A stretch of 64,000 nt of DNA from Allium sativum. Lineage: Eukaryota; Streptophyta; Magnoliopsida; Asparagales; Amaryllidaceae. The notes beneath the pieces were generated by a model. That model had not been told where the DNA came from. It saw nothing but the letters and a program-made list of their open reading frames with translations, and did no database searches. The stretch is from assembly GCA_030737875.1 (NCBI GenBank), contig CM060915.1:901968177-902032176 (forward strand), given 5' to 3'. This document shows positions 34,696 to 46,800 of the stretch, in pieces. The translations under genes and the position numbers were made by a program. Numbering within the stretch: position 1 is the stretch's first letter; every line of letters begins with the position of its first letter.

Positions 34696-35424
34696 TTAAA
34701 GTTTACTTGATTTAAGCCATCTTCTTGAGCACCCGGCCTGTTTCTTTATATAGAACCAATCAGACTTGGGATCCCCAATATTGCTATATCCGTCATACAG
34801 AACCTTCATATTCGCCACCGATTCAAAGAAAGAGAAATTTGGGGTTGCCGAGGAGCGATGCTTGAAAAGATAAAAGAATGTTAAATCTCTAAATGTGAGT
34901 TCGGTATGCAGGATCTCCGCGTATGCAATATATAGGGTGTATAGAGACGCGTAGGCGTTAGGATGAAGCTGCATCGGAGCGATACCCAGTCGTTTTAAGG
35001 TCTCGATGACGATTGGAGGAAACAAAGGAATAGCTCCTACCAAGCACATGGTTCGGCTGACTGCCATATACCCTTCCGGAGCTAAGTGGGGTCTATCTTC
35101 GCTAGCGGGTGTCCTCACATCATCCTAAGGGATCCCATGTCTCAGGCAAATTCTTTTAAGCTTTATGTCATCAAGTTTAGATGCTAAAGAGTCAGAAAAT
35201 TTCTCTATCCCGAGCGCGCCAGGAATCTCATCGGGAGCTCGCCTGTCTGCTTTAGACTCTTCACTAAGTGAAGTACTTTCAGACGGATCCGATTCCGTTG
35301 CCTCGTATTCGGATCCGGAATCTTCATCCCCTGGGCTAATTGGAGGGACCTCGGGGTTGTGTTGCTCAGGAGCCTCGGACTCCGTTTCTGTGACGGATCT
35401 TGAAAGGGAATGATTATCCGACAT
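34696..35424 (-). CDS. Antisense gene, first exon: putative gypsy-type transposase-like domain (PF04195-like), one stop
   Basis: MSDNHSLSRS starts an acidic Ser/Glu-rich region. After one in-frame TAG (35127-35125) the same frame continues as PHLAPEGYMAVSRTMCLVGA, IPLFPPIVIETLKRLGI and MQLHPNAYASLYTLYIAYAE, then FFYLFKHRSS. This pattern matches, from memory, the plant 'putative gypsy type transposon' family often found in Tat elements. A donor-like CAA/GTAAAC lies near the end. The role of this family is unknown. It may bind nucleic acid or aid packaging, which is inference. Confidence 0.65.
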
Positions 35425-36680
35425 TGCTGTTTAGGCGAGAAAACATGAGAAATGAGATTAAAACTACCCGTCCCCCCTGTGTGTGCAAGTGCCGGTGTGT
35501 GTGCATGTGCATGCATTAAAGAAAAGTACAAGGGTCAATAAAATCATCTAGACATTGGTCATTGTTCGGTTGATAGATTATGTATTTGTTCGGTCCAGAG
35601 TGTTTATCTCAAGGGCTCTAACCTAACTGTTCATCGATTCGTTAGAGTTGCGTCATATTGTTTAGTCAGCGTACGCATCCGATCGTTCGTCAGTCGGATC
35701 GCAGGACAGGTCCGGATCGCGGCATGAGGACGGATCGTGGTGAAGGACTCGATACGTGGAAGGGTATTAGATCTTGGAAAGGCTTTGAATCGTGAGTCGC
35801 ACCAGTTCATCCAGAACAGATCGCAATGGTTTCTTGGTGAACCTCATCGCCCCCATCCTCCACGACCTGAAGCTCTAGTATCTCCGCGATCCGACGCTCA
35901 TGTCTAGTTCCCCACGAGTCGTAGCCCTGCCATTTCCGCGATCCGATCCGCTAGCCGAATCAATTTTCCAGTTCCGTACCTTCTCCCCTCGCCTCACCAA
36001 CGCTTCGAACTCGGACCTTTCCCACGAACCGACCTGGTCATCCCTTCCTTCTTCTTCCTCAACTCTCCTCTCCATTCTTAAAACCATGGGGTTGCGCTAG
36101 GCACGCTCGCGTCCACTGTCACCAAATCCTATAAAATTCCGCTGTCTATGCTCTTTAAACTAGTGCGAACACGGTAGAAACTAAAGAGAAATCATCTAAT
36201 TACCTTTTTAAAGTTCGAAATCAGGTAAGAATTTGGAAATTGAAACTAAGGTTTTTCTTCGATGTAACTGGCGGCGCGATACAAAAGCGAGAAGAAAGAA
36301 GAAAGTGGAGAGGGGGATCGATTTATATAGGCAGAAGGGCGACCGTTTGTCTCCCCTTTTTGTCTTATTCGATCCGCGAAAATGGACGGGCCACAAAAAG
36401 CCCACCACATCTCGAAGAGAAGCCCACCTCGTCCCGTTCCGTGAAGAGGCCCAAGTGCTCACCAAAGGGCGGGGCGAATGACTCGCTAACGGACCGCGGC
36501 TCGCGTATGCGATCCGTAACGATAAATGACCAACAGGAATGAAAATTCAAAGATGCACCTGACAGATTCGATGATGAAGACTCTGAAAGATCCCAGAAAA
36601 AGAATTGTCCACTGATTTGCATCTCTTTATGAAAAGACGTTTTTATAGTTTCGAAGCATGTTCCATCATCGATAAAACAT
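35425..36680. other. Tat/Grande 3' noncoding region, promoter side of the antisense gene
   Basis: Contains the leader of the antisense gene, a GT/GC-rich stretch (35477-35520), and many GGATCG words (35690-35960) like those in the LTR. Short frames on both strands lack recognisable domains. Confidence 0.5.
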
Positions 36681-36697
36681 ACTTCGAGGGGGCAAAA
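36681..36697 (+). other. Tat/Grande polypurine tract
   Basis: ACTTCGAGGGGGCAAAA directly precedes the 3' LTR. Confidence 0.8.
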
Positions 36698-37507
36698 TGT
36701 TGACTAGCTTTTTGACCAAGCCACCCAGGTTCACTAACAAGAAGAAAGTACGAAACTACGTTCCCTAAGTACATGAAGGAACGGATCGCACCAGAGGATC
36801 GCCCCTCATCGGATCGCCCCTTATCGGATCGCACCTCATCGGATCGCCCCCATTACATCAGCGATACGACCACTTCTATGTGACTCGATCCGTACATACA
36901 CTACTACCCAGTACAGACCGATCCGATCCCCCGATGCACGGTGAAGCCTCTGATCCGTTCAAGCACAAGCTAGTCTTCGGCGATCCGAGATGCACGGATC
37001 CAGCGACACGTGTCCCCAACTGTCATTTTGACTGATTCTCCCCCTTTGCTCGATCTGATATTCAAGGGGATCGCGACACCTGTCCACAACGGCAAATTTG
37101 ACTAATTCTTCATTGGCTGCGATATGATCCGATATCCTCGGGATTCGTGCCACGTGTGACCGCGACCCGCCTGACAAAATCAGCTATAAATAGCCCAAAG
37201 CTTGACATTTTTTGGGATCTTTTGGCAATATTGAGTATTGATTCCGCCATTATTGTCATATCACCATTTCTTATCAGTTTTATTACTAGATTACTGAGAG
37301 AAATCACAATTGTAAAAGTGAGCTAGAGAGAAATTACTGATTTTATTAGCATTCAAAGTATAATTGATAACATATAAAGTGGACGTAGGCTCATTAACGC
37401 CGAACCACTATAAATTCTGTGTGTTTTCTGCTTTTTTTTCATTCTCCAGTTAAAACCCTATAAGAATCAGAACGATTTGGGTGTTAGGTCCAAATTTTGA
37501 TCTAACA
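36698..37507 (+). repeat. Tat/Grande 3' LTR
   Basis: 810 bp, uninterrupted, with TATA CTATAAATAGC at 37183-37193. It shows that the 5' LTR is the same sequence plus the solo LTR and its GATAT duplication. Confidence 0.93.
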
Positions 37508-37777
37508 GTTGATGACCTGTTGATCCTAGGCAATAACAAGGCGATAATAACATCTATAAAGGATATGTTATCCTCTAGATTCTATATGAAAGACCTTGGA
37601 CTGGATGATGTGATATTGGGTGTGAAAATTCTGAGAACACCATAAGGAAATGTATTATCCCAACCGCAATACATCACAAAATACTTAAAAATTTCAAGCA
37701 ATATAATATAACTATTGCAAAATCACCAGTAGATATGAACAAAAATTGGGTAAAGAACACTGGTGATGGTATCTACC
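37508..37777 (+). pseudogene. Ty1/copia reverse transcriptase, 3' fragment
   Basis: Begins with the duplicated GTTGA and reads VDDLLILGNN, then DMLSSRFYMKDLGLDDVILG, VKILRT and a frame-shifted QPQYITKYLK. This is copia RT directly continuing 18778-19118. It is cut at 37778 by chromovirus A. Confidence 0.88.
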
Positions 37778-38363
37778 TGTAACAACCTGCCCGGAATGAG
37801 CCTCAATTTCGACCCAGAAAAGGTCCATCGAAACTTAGAGTCATTCTAATCGAGTCGTTGGTTCCTGTAAGGAATACATTTGCACAGATAACAATTACAT
37901 GTACTTCGAATGGAAATCTCAGACAGTGGAAAGAGAAAATATATTACCAAAAATAAGATGTACCATTTATTTCAAAATCATAGATATACATAGTCACAAT
38001 TACATTTATTCACTAGGTACATTAAACAGTTCAATCTCATAAGATTCCAAAAGAAGCAAAGCAATAACTGCTAATAATATCATAATAACTTCATCTTCAC
38101 CATCGTCTTCAATCATGACTTCATCCATGGCTTTACCCAATCAACTGACATGTTGGATGTTAAAGGGAGGGCATCATAAAATAGTTCCGTGTGACTGAAA
38201 TATAGTGTTACTTAATGTCCATACCCTATATTTTTGGCAGGTTACGTATGTCAAGGTACGTCTAAGTAGCACATAAGATTCATACAAACATAAATATATA
38301 AACAATGGGGTGGATATCCAAGTCAATCAACCATTAGTGTTTTTAGGGTAAAGACCCAACGAG

Positions 38364-40522
38364 CACTACACCATATCAACCAATTTGGCACACTAGGATA
38401 CGGCCGTAAAATTGGGCTATAAGCCGTATCAAATTTGACAGTGCTCAAATCCGTATCAAACTAAGTTTTGCGATCCGCACCACCCCAAACACGCTTAATC
38501 TGACCGTCCATCAACGATGTCCTGGATTAGTTCATTTGATGCGCCTTTGGACCGTATGAAATTCGTATCAAATCCCCCTCCCCCTCCCCCCCTCCCCCCC
38601 CCCCCCCGTACCTGTACAAAGGCACGATCGAGTTTTGCCTTATCAAAACTTTCGGCCGAATAATCCCTCTTTTTATTTTGCAATGGCGACCACAGAATAC
38701 CCAAATTATGGTTTTGGTACTCAACCGACTTCCTTTGTCCATAATCAATCCACTGCAGTCCATGAGTTATCATCATCTCGTTATGCCTTCAGCTGACCGG
38801 CGAAGCCTCAGTCCACCGCTGTCCATCCTTCTCGCCGCCTCTGGAGGTGAGTACTAGATCACCATTAAATTTAGATATGAATTGGATTTAATTTGGGTTT
38901 AATTTGAATTCGAATTGGGTATAAATTAGGTTTAATATGCTGCTATTGTGTTTAAATTAGGTGTTATCCCCAGTATTATAGTGCGGCAGTGTATTTGCTA
39001 TCATTTACTTGTGCTGTATTTGTCTACCTTGAATTCAGACACTATTGATTGTGCTACCTTGCTCATTTGTGTGTGTTATTGCACCATGTACACTGATCCT
39101 TATAACTGATCTGAAGTGCATTTGTATGATTTGATTTGAGAACTAAAGCATACTAGTTCTGTTGACTGAGCTGCATGTATCTGGTAATTGATATTGGGAA
39201 ATTTGTGTGATTGAGTAGAAAAGCCGGTGATGGACGCATGAATGAAAAGAATGGCATTTATAGGTTGAGATTTAGTCAATTTTTTTGGTGTGTCATGTGT
39301 GTCACACTGCGTGTGAGTAAAGGCGTAAAACTGCTTTTCCATTTATGACTTGCTGCATTGAACCAAGTTGCTTTGTGCTCTTGTAACAAATCATTTTCGT
39401 TAATCAACTTACGTGCAAAAATAGAAGCTGACAATTAATATAACATGTGTGTGCAGCATGCAGGCTCCGTCATTTGGTTGAAGCTAATAAGCATGGATGT
39501 GAGTTTGTTGATCTAAACTTCAGGTAATATCTCGCTTTTTGTATGAAAATTTATGTGTTATGGTATTGATACATGAAAATTTATGTGCAAAAATACTTCA
39601 TTTGATATCTATAACCTTTGCGGCAAGATCAGTTCGGCCACAAGATAATGCAAGTGCACGTTTTGTTGCTGCAAACATGGCCTGAGTCCATTTTTGAGTG
39701 TCCATAACTCTTTCATATCAAGTCGGAATTCATTAGTTCTTTTAGCCTCAAAGTCATAAACAGAAGCGATTTTAGATCAGGTCAAGACTAGAGTATGAGT
39801 CCATGTTTGAAGCTCTGAATAGGGCTGGTTAAGGGCGAATAGGGTTGGTTAAGGGTGATCACTCGTAGAACTTGCTAAAGCAATGTATATCTACATTGCA
39901 GCCAAGTGACAATAATGAGAATTATAATAATGTGGACATATCCTCTATATTGCTCTTTAATTAGGCTATAACAACTGTCTTTAATCGAGACTCGGTCACG
40001 ACTGAACAAGTAAAAATGTTGTAGACTTGCAATATTCAGCTACTAATGAAAATAATAATGTGGACATATATCATATCCTAAACTATGCGGTTTGCACTTT
40101 TTTTACAGGTCCTTGTAGTGTACATGCTATATGCTACCCAAGCTAACTTATTACCAGGCCTTGGATAGAATAGTGTGTTGATCTTCCTGAAGGGTTCCTT
40201 CATGTCTTGGATAGAATGCAATGTTTTGGTGGATGTTCATCTTGAAGGAAGCATTGATTCAACAAGCTCACGACGCCGGTTCGGGTATTTATCACAACTT
40301 ATTGTAATGTAACATTATGTATCTTCTTTAGTGTAATGAAACAACGTGTACTTATTTATTGTAATGTAATCAAATAGCATGTATCATTATATATTGTAAT
40401 GTAATGAAATATTTCATACAAATGTTTCGTTTACTGTTACAATTGTGAACTAGTATATCCTGTGTTATATATGCTTTGTGTTACAAATAATATGTGCTGC
40501 AGTTTCTGCTTTTATATATATA

Positions 40523-40557
<35 letters not shown>

Positions 40558-40749
40558 ATAAGATACGGTTTTTAGCCGTATCTACATACACTTTAGATAC
40601 GGCTAATAGCGGTATGTTAATCCATTGAGATACGAGTTAAAGCCATATCTAATAATTTAAGACGCCACTTTTTGATACGGCTATTTACCATGCCCAACAG
40701 CTTTAGATACGGCTAAAAACACAGCCTAATCAGCATATATGGTGTAGTG
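38364..40749. mobile_element. Non-autonomous CACTA transposon, 2386 bp
   Basis: Terminal inverted repeats CACTACACCATAT and ATATGGTGTAGTG, with the 3-bp target duplication GAG (38361-38363 and 40750-40752). Subterminal copies of GATACGGCTAAA-like words lie in both orientations (38397-38450 and 40560-40740), as in En/Spm elements. There is no transposase frame. The middle has a C-rich tract (38571-38608), a TA/TG microsatellite (40515-40560) and exon-like pieces (see findings). It needs transposase in trans. Confidence 0.93.
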
Positions 40750-41345
40750 GAGGTGGCATTCTCGTCACTTATGGCCCTATTAAAAGTGGATTCTTATAAT
40801 CTCTTATAACCCTGAGGCGGACCCCTAGCCCTTTAGGAACCTCGTCCAAGTACGTTAACGTTCTTAAGTCTATTCTCTCATTTGCAATATGAGAATTAGT
40901 ATTGCGATCGTTACTACTTAACTGATATTACTCGGTAGGACACCTATGTCGCTTAAGACTTCCCTTAAATAGTTTGTGAGCATGCAATGGCCACATATCT
41001 TTCAATTACCAATCTGTCCCAAGTTGAGCCCTTACAAGCTTTTAGAGGATGGGGACATCCCAGTGAGCTATCCTACTCCATTATCCATTTTATGCTTAAC
41101 CACTTTCAAAGAAGGAGGACCCAAAGACCTACGTTAATACTAATAAGGGTGGGTCCCATGACTTTGGTTCCTCTCCAAGGAATAAACCTTCAAAGGGATC
41201 CTAGTCCTAACCACTTAAGACCCAAATTAGATAAAAAGGTGAGTCAGCCACTTTAGACCTTATTAAGGCATAGTAAACCTATTTGTTTTCACACATCAGA
41301 CTTAAATATATAATTATATATATAAATACACACTAGACCTCTACA

Positions 41346-41546
41346 TTAAACTGGGTACCTGTAGATGCTGGACATTCTGGTCGGTTTCAAGCAGGCTTCT
41401 ACTACAAGTCGATTTAACCTCATTTCTAGTGTACTAAGTTTATGAATGGCCCATGGCACATAGACATTTCACATTAGTTGGGCCTATTGTGGTTGCTGGA
41501 TATGTCATTCGATTCCGGGCAGGCTTCTACCACAAATGGCAACTAA
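41346..41546 (-). other. Paired two-stem structured elements, A LTR
   Basis: Copy 1 is 41346-41417: outer TTAAA/TTTAA, weaker inner CTGTAG/CTACAAG. Copy 2 is 41474-41546: outer TTAGTTG/CAACTAA, inner TTGTGGT/ACCACAA. Flanked by CACATT and ACCTCGTGTC as in the other families. Confidence 0.72.
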
Positions 41547-43318
41547 CCTCGTGTCTACGAGTCATTTATTTATATATATTTAAGCAATTCTAAATATACG
41601 CACACACAAGCAAACAAATATATATATATATATATGTATGTATACATGTATATTTTTTAAGTCGACATTTTAAACTCAAACTCTAACCTAATCACATTTA
41701 TTACGTTAATATAATGTTAATTATGTTGATTACGTAATTATAAGTAATATAATAATATCGCCTAATTAACGTAACATTTATACAAATGGAGAAACGTTCT
41801 AGCGAGGTGGTAATTGTCATTTTATCCAAATTAATGCATGCAAATTGGGGGCTCCATAATTCTACTGCTATAACATAGGCATAATAACAATATGTTAACA
41901 TAACAAGTAGTAGTGTGTGGAAAAACATATATACATAAAATTTTAAGCTTGCATCCTAAGCATTAGGAAATGATTTCAATATTAAATTAAAAGTACAGCA
42001 TTTCATACATTCACACATGTATGTTTATAATCCATATTTCACCCAATTCACCCTTTTTTTTGTGGTGTTATACACCCAAAATGTTTACATTTGACTAATT
42101 CCAATTTATGAATGCGTTTACCCTAAAATAGGATCCAAATCCAATTCAATTACAAAATAATTCAATTCAAAACCTTTTTTAGGCTAAATCAAATGATAAG
42201 ATGAGTTACATAATATATAGATAATAGTACAACACTCATATTTACCTTTAATCCAATACAAAAATCTCAATTCTGTAAAACCAATTCAACGTGATAATTT
42301 CCTATGTAATTACAAAATAGAAGATTTAGGGATTTTCATGTTATATTATCGCATATCCAAATCTTCATAGGCATAACAATTCATATGGCAAACTATTAAA
42401 AAATATGCCTTTAAGCAAAACTATATTCCACTCACAAATTTAGTGGAGGTGTGGTAGAATTTCAAGATCTACAACGGTTCCCAATGATCAAGCGAGCTCT
42501 GATTGATCTTCTAAAAATATACATATAAGAATCATACAATTAGAGTCTTATCCATATTGTTTATGCTAAATTCCAAAAATCCTAAACTTAGATAGATTGA
42601 AATAAAAAGATATAGAAAGAAGTTAGAGAAGTAGAAGAAACCTTCACCTTATTTTCTTTATTTTTCTATGGAATTCAGTAGAATGGAGGCAGAGAGATAG
42701 AAGATTAGGGTTTCTAGTATGGGGTTTAAGGGGTTATTTATACTTGCTCATGTAAACTTGAGCCGTCGGATTAATAAAATTTAATCCAAGCCTTACATAT
42801 AATATAACCTCTTCGAAAACCCTAATCCACATAGGCAGAATTGGGTTCCCCAGCTGCCTAGCGTTTGACCGACGGTCGAACACCCTTAAGGAGGAGGGTC
42901 GACCCCTTCGGGGCTGGGACGCCCAATTTTGCTGCGTTGCTAATTACGTTTTTAAATTTCTTCATTCTTTTCCGTATATCCAATATATGATGTCCCCTAG
43001 ATCCTATCTCAAAATTCAAAATTTGAATTTCCCTCTTTTATTTTAAAGTATTATTTGGACAATGTATAATATTCACATAATTATATATATGTTTTCTACA
43101 TACATTATCCGAATTCATTTATTCATAATTTCTTCATACTTTGACCATTTTCAGCATATTAATATGAAAACGATTCAGAATTTCGCCACGAAACCAAATA
43201 AAAGAGTTTCACAGCCGAATTCCAAAAGCTGCAAAATCTCATTTTTCAGCCATATTATTTAATTGCTTGTTTTTATTTATTTATTTATTACTACATATGA
43301 ATTTTACAGGGTGTTAAA

Positions 43319-43335
43319 TTCTCCCTTCCTTAAAA
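43319..43335 (-). other. Chromovirus A polypurine tract
   Basis: On minus, AAGGAAGGGAGAATT precedes the LTR start. Just upstream GGGACTAAATC resembles the GGGGACGAAATCC motif at the end of the LARD core. Confidence 0.7.
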
Positions 43336-43599
43336 ATAGATTTAGTCCCAAAAAGTTTTAACGGTGAAAAATACAACTTGTATGAAACATGCATGTTGTA
43401 CACCCATGTTATTTATAATTCATCCATAAGCATCCATGACTCGAAGTGATTATGAACTATAGACTCACTAAATTGAGATTTACCCTAGCATGTAGGTGTA
43501 ATAAGTGATGCTACATGTATGCAAGCAACCTAAATATGCATATATTTCTATCTGAGTGCACTGTGCAACATTGTTGCATCCATTTCCAAACATCCAATC

Positions 43600-44411
43600 A
43601 AGCAATCACGGTGCATCTATAAAGTTTATTTTGAGGAAAAGTTACCCTTGAAAAGATCGGGGTGATCTGTCTCATCTTATCCTCGGTCTCCTATGTGCTT
43701 TCCACAGGGTCACTCCCTTATTATACTCGAAAGAGGTGAACAGTTTTTTTGTATAGTCTCTTGATTCTGTGCTCTACAATTCTTACAGTTGGGTGGGGCA
43801 CCCAGGACTCCAACTCTGGTTTTTCTATGTCCCTAATTTCATTAAGCTCGTGTCTGCCAATAGAATCATGAAGATATTTCCTTAGAATAAATACATGAAA
43901 AACATTTTGGATTGCTCTGGGAGATCCACTCGATAGGCCAAAGATCCTATCTTCTCGATGACACTAAAAGGCCCAATAAATCTGGGAGCCAACTTCCCAG
44001 TCTTGCCAAATTGAACAGTTTTCTTAAAAGGAGATACTTTCAAGAAAACCAAGTCTCCAATATTAAATTCTAATTCCTTCCTACGCTTATCGGCATACGA
44101 TTTCTGATGGTCTTAGGTTGCCTTCATTCTCTGCCTAATAAAAGGTATCTTCTTCATTGATTCACATATGAAGTCTGGTCCGAGTATAACCTTGTCGGTA
44201 GTTTCCCACCAATAAGTTGACAATTTGCATGGCCTCCCGTATAGCACTTCGAAAGGGTCCATACTAATCGTCGCTTGAAAATATTATTATACGGGAACTC
44301 CACAAGCGGTAGGCACTGCTCCCAAACTCCTCCAAAGTTGATAATACAAGCTCAGAGCAAGTATTCTAAGATTATATTTACTCTCCCTGTCTGTCCGTTG
44401 GTCTATAGATG
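43600..44411 (-). pseudogene. int: Chromovirus A integrase C-terminus with chromodomain remnant
   Basis: On minus, MDPFEVLYGRPCKLSTYW, KRRKELEFNIGDLVFLKVSP and GKLAPRFIGPF give the integrase C-terminal GPY/F region. Further on, VRIVEHRIKRLYKKTVHLF and, after a frameshift, ETDHPDLFKGN fit the ends of a chromodomain. That domain defines chromoviruses and is thought to target integration to marked chromatin. At least one in-frame TAA and a frameshift are present. Confidence 0.78.
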
Positions 44412-46800
44412 TTAAGTTGTGATCAAGTTAAGAGTCGTCACCAAATCTACTTGTAGGATTATCCAAAATTCGCTTGTGGATAAGGGATCTCTATCGCTTA
44501 CGATACTTGATGGAATGCCATGGAGCCTGACTATCTCTTTGACATATAATTTGGCTAACGAGGTTGCAGTCCTTGTCTTCTTGACTGGAATTATATCGGT
44601 GCTTTTTGTTAAATGATCTACCACAATCCAAAGGGCCTCATTACCATTTTTGCTTCTAGGAAGTCCATCTATAAAGTTCATGGAAATATGTTCCCACTTC
44701 CACGTGGGGACCTCTAAATGTAACAACACTCCTCCGAGCTTCCCTTGCTTCGCCATGACTTTTTGGCATGTCAAACATTTGGCCATGAACTCAGCTACAT
44801 CTCTCTTCATTCCTTCCCAATGGAGATTCCTCTTCATATCCGTGTACATTTTATCACCAGCATGGTGTAAGATCAGTTTCGTCCCATGGCACTCTTCTAG
44901 AATTTGTTTTCTCAACCGTTCATCCTTATGGACATAAAGAAGTACATCCGAAGTAAAATCCCATCATTGCTAATCGAATAGCTAACTGAATGAGAAAACG
45001 TCTCTCTCTATACCACTTTGTCCTTTATTCCTTTAAACTCTTTGTCAAGGTCTTGTGCACTTTGGATCCTTTCTCTTAGGGTAGGTCTAATTATCATAGC
45101 CCCAAGAAAACCATTGGAAGTGGTTGGTGAGGGTTGCAGATTAAAATTAGTGAGGAACTCTAATTGTTTCCATTCTATCATCACATTAAATGTCGCATGT
45201 TTCCTACTTAAAGCATCCGCCACAACATTCCCCTTGCCAGGAGTATACTATATTGTAAAGTCAAATGAGGCAATATATTCCATCCATTTTTGTTGTCTCA
45301 AGTTTAATTCACATTGAGAAAATAAATACTTAAGGGATTCATGGTCCGTAAAAAGTTCAAACTTCTCCCCTTAGAGATAATGCCTCCACATCTTAAGGGA
45401 GAACACTACTGCGAATAACTCAAGGTCATGTACTGGATACCTTTTCTTTGGACCCTTGAGTTATCTACTAGCATAGGTTACTACTCTTCCTTCTTGCCTA
45501 TGGACTACTCCTAAACTGGTCCAACATGCATCAGTGTAAATGGTAAATGATTTTGAACCGTCGGGTATAATTAAGACTTGTGCGCTAGTTAATGCTTCCT
45601 TTAATTTCTTAAAGGCTGTATCACTTTTATTACTACAAGTGAATACCAAATTCTCTCTCGTTAATTGGGTTATTGGAGTAGCAATCTTTGCGAAGTCTTT
45701 AATGAATTTCCTATAATACGCGGCCAATCCAAGGAAGCTTCTTACCTCTGTAGCATTTCGAGGTATCCTTCATTCTTTGATTGCCTCGAACTTCGCGGGT
45801 TCTACGGCCAAGCCTATACTTGACACAATATCCTAAAAATCTTACTTCTTCCCTCCAGAAATGGCACTTCGATAATTTTACTTTCAGACGGCTCTTTCTT
45901 AATATCCATAACACTTTTCTCAAGTGTTTTTCATGCTCTTCATGATCTTTTGAAAATATAAGGATATCATCTATGATGACTACCAAAATTTTATTTAGAA
46001 TTCCCCTAAATACACTACTTATGAGGTTTACAATGAAGGCAGGAGCATTTGTTTATCCGAAGGGCATAACTTCCCATTGGAACAATCCGTCTGGCATCCT
46101 AAACGCAGTTTTGTCCTTGCTGTCATCGAAATTCTTAACTAGTGCAATCTTGTACCAAGGTCTAGTTGTGAAAATACTCAGGATCCTCCCAAGTGGTCAG
46201 AAAGTTCATCGATTCTTGGTAAAGGGTACCTGTTCTTTTTGGTCAATTTATTAAGTTCTCTATAGTCCATACAAAGTCTCAAAGATCCATCTACTTTGGT
46301 GGCAAATACAAAAGGTGCACCCTATTCTGAGGTACTTCGACGAATAATACCTTTGTGTAACAACTCTTAGATTTGTTTGTCTAACTCCCTAATTTCCTTG
46401 GGCACCATATGCCTCAAGGGAGGTGCTACAGGTCTAGTGTCGGTTAATACGAAAGGAGATTTCTTTGTGGGGCGGAAGTCTCGTGGCTTCCTCAAAAATG
46501 TCCAAGAACTCACAAACTATAAGGACCGAAGATGATTCTTCAAAATTAGGAGACAAGGAATACAATAAGGCTTTGTCCTTGTTTCAAACATTACAAGAAA
46601 TATTTAGGATCCTAAGACGAACGAGTCTCTTATCACAATCTAGGATGACCCCATTAAACGATAGCCAGTCCATACCTAAGATAAGGTCATACCCCATAAA
46701 ATCCAACGCATAGGCTTCGCAATGGAACTCTACATTGTCGACCTCCAATACTTGGTATTTACACAACATCTTAAGATACTTAAATCGAGACCGCGTATGC
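44412..46800 (-). pseudogene. pol: Chromovirus A pol: protease end, RT, RNase H, integrase
   Basis: Minus-strand fragments in several frames. The protease end is GYDLILGMDWLSFNGVILDC (near 46700). RT has [19 protein letters not shown] and KLSKCHFWREEVRFLGY (near 45900). RNase H has SKSFTIYTDACWTSLG and ADALSRKHA. Integrase has the zinc motif HHAGDKMYTDMKRN with CLTCQK, and core SMNFIDGLPRSKNG, IVVDHLTKS and IVSDRDP. Several frameshifts and stops make it inactive. Coding identity fades upstream of the protease at about 46.8 kb, and no gag or 5' LTR for A is found. Confidence 0.85.

Larger units (their letters stand above)
19119..37507 (+). mobile_element. Tat/Grande-like Ty3/gypsy retrotransposon, full structure
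   Basis: LTRs of about 810 bp begin TGTTGRCTAGC and end GATCTAACA. Target duplications GTTGA are at 19114-19118 and 37508-37512. Without the nested solo LTR the element is about 14.0 kb. Order: 5' LTR, gag-pol on plus (24383-30537), tandem repeats (30888-31390), antisense spliced gene on minus (35424-31811), purine tract, 3' LTR. Two RNase H domains in pol and an antisense ORF downstream are hallmarks of Tat, and of Grande within it. Counting by eye, the LTRs differ at roughly 4 percent of sites. gag-pol has six in-frame stops and one frameshift, so the copy is not autonomous. Confidence 0.92.
37778..43318 (-). repeat. Chromovirus A 3' LTR carrying a CACTA element
   Basis: Begins TGTAACAACC on plus and ends GGGTGTTAAA next to a purine tract (minus AAGGAAGGGAGAA). 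Without the CACTA insert it is about 3.15 kb. It has paired structured elements at 41346-41417 and 41474-41546, and a TATA-like TATAAATAA on minus near 42735. The leader-intron splice sites seen in the other families are not clear here. It is the most diverged LTR of the group. The upstream CTACC (37773-37777) is the presumed target duplication, and its partner was not found. Confidence 0.8.

Noticed and set aside
31811..35424. Host gene captured by the Tat element
   Set aside because: Its position and first-exon motif fit the antisense genes known in Grande-like elements, so capture of a host gene is not needed.
38571..38608. C-rich tract as a functional G-quadruplex site
   Set aside because: A near-homopolymer of C in a CACTA element; no conservation can be judged from one copy.
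40987..41256. 89-codon frame in the A LTR
   Set aside because: Lies in LTR sequence shared with other families and has no domain; chance frame.
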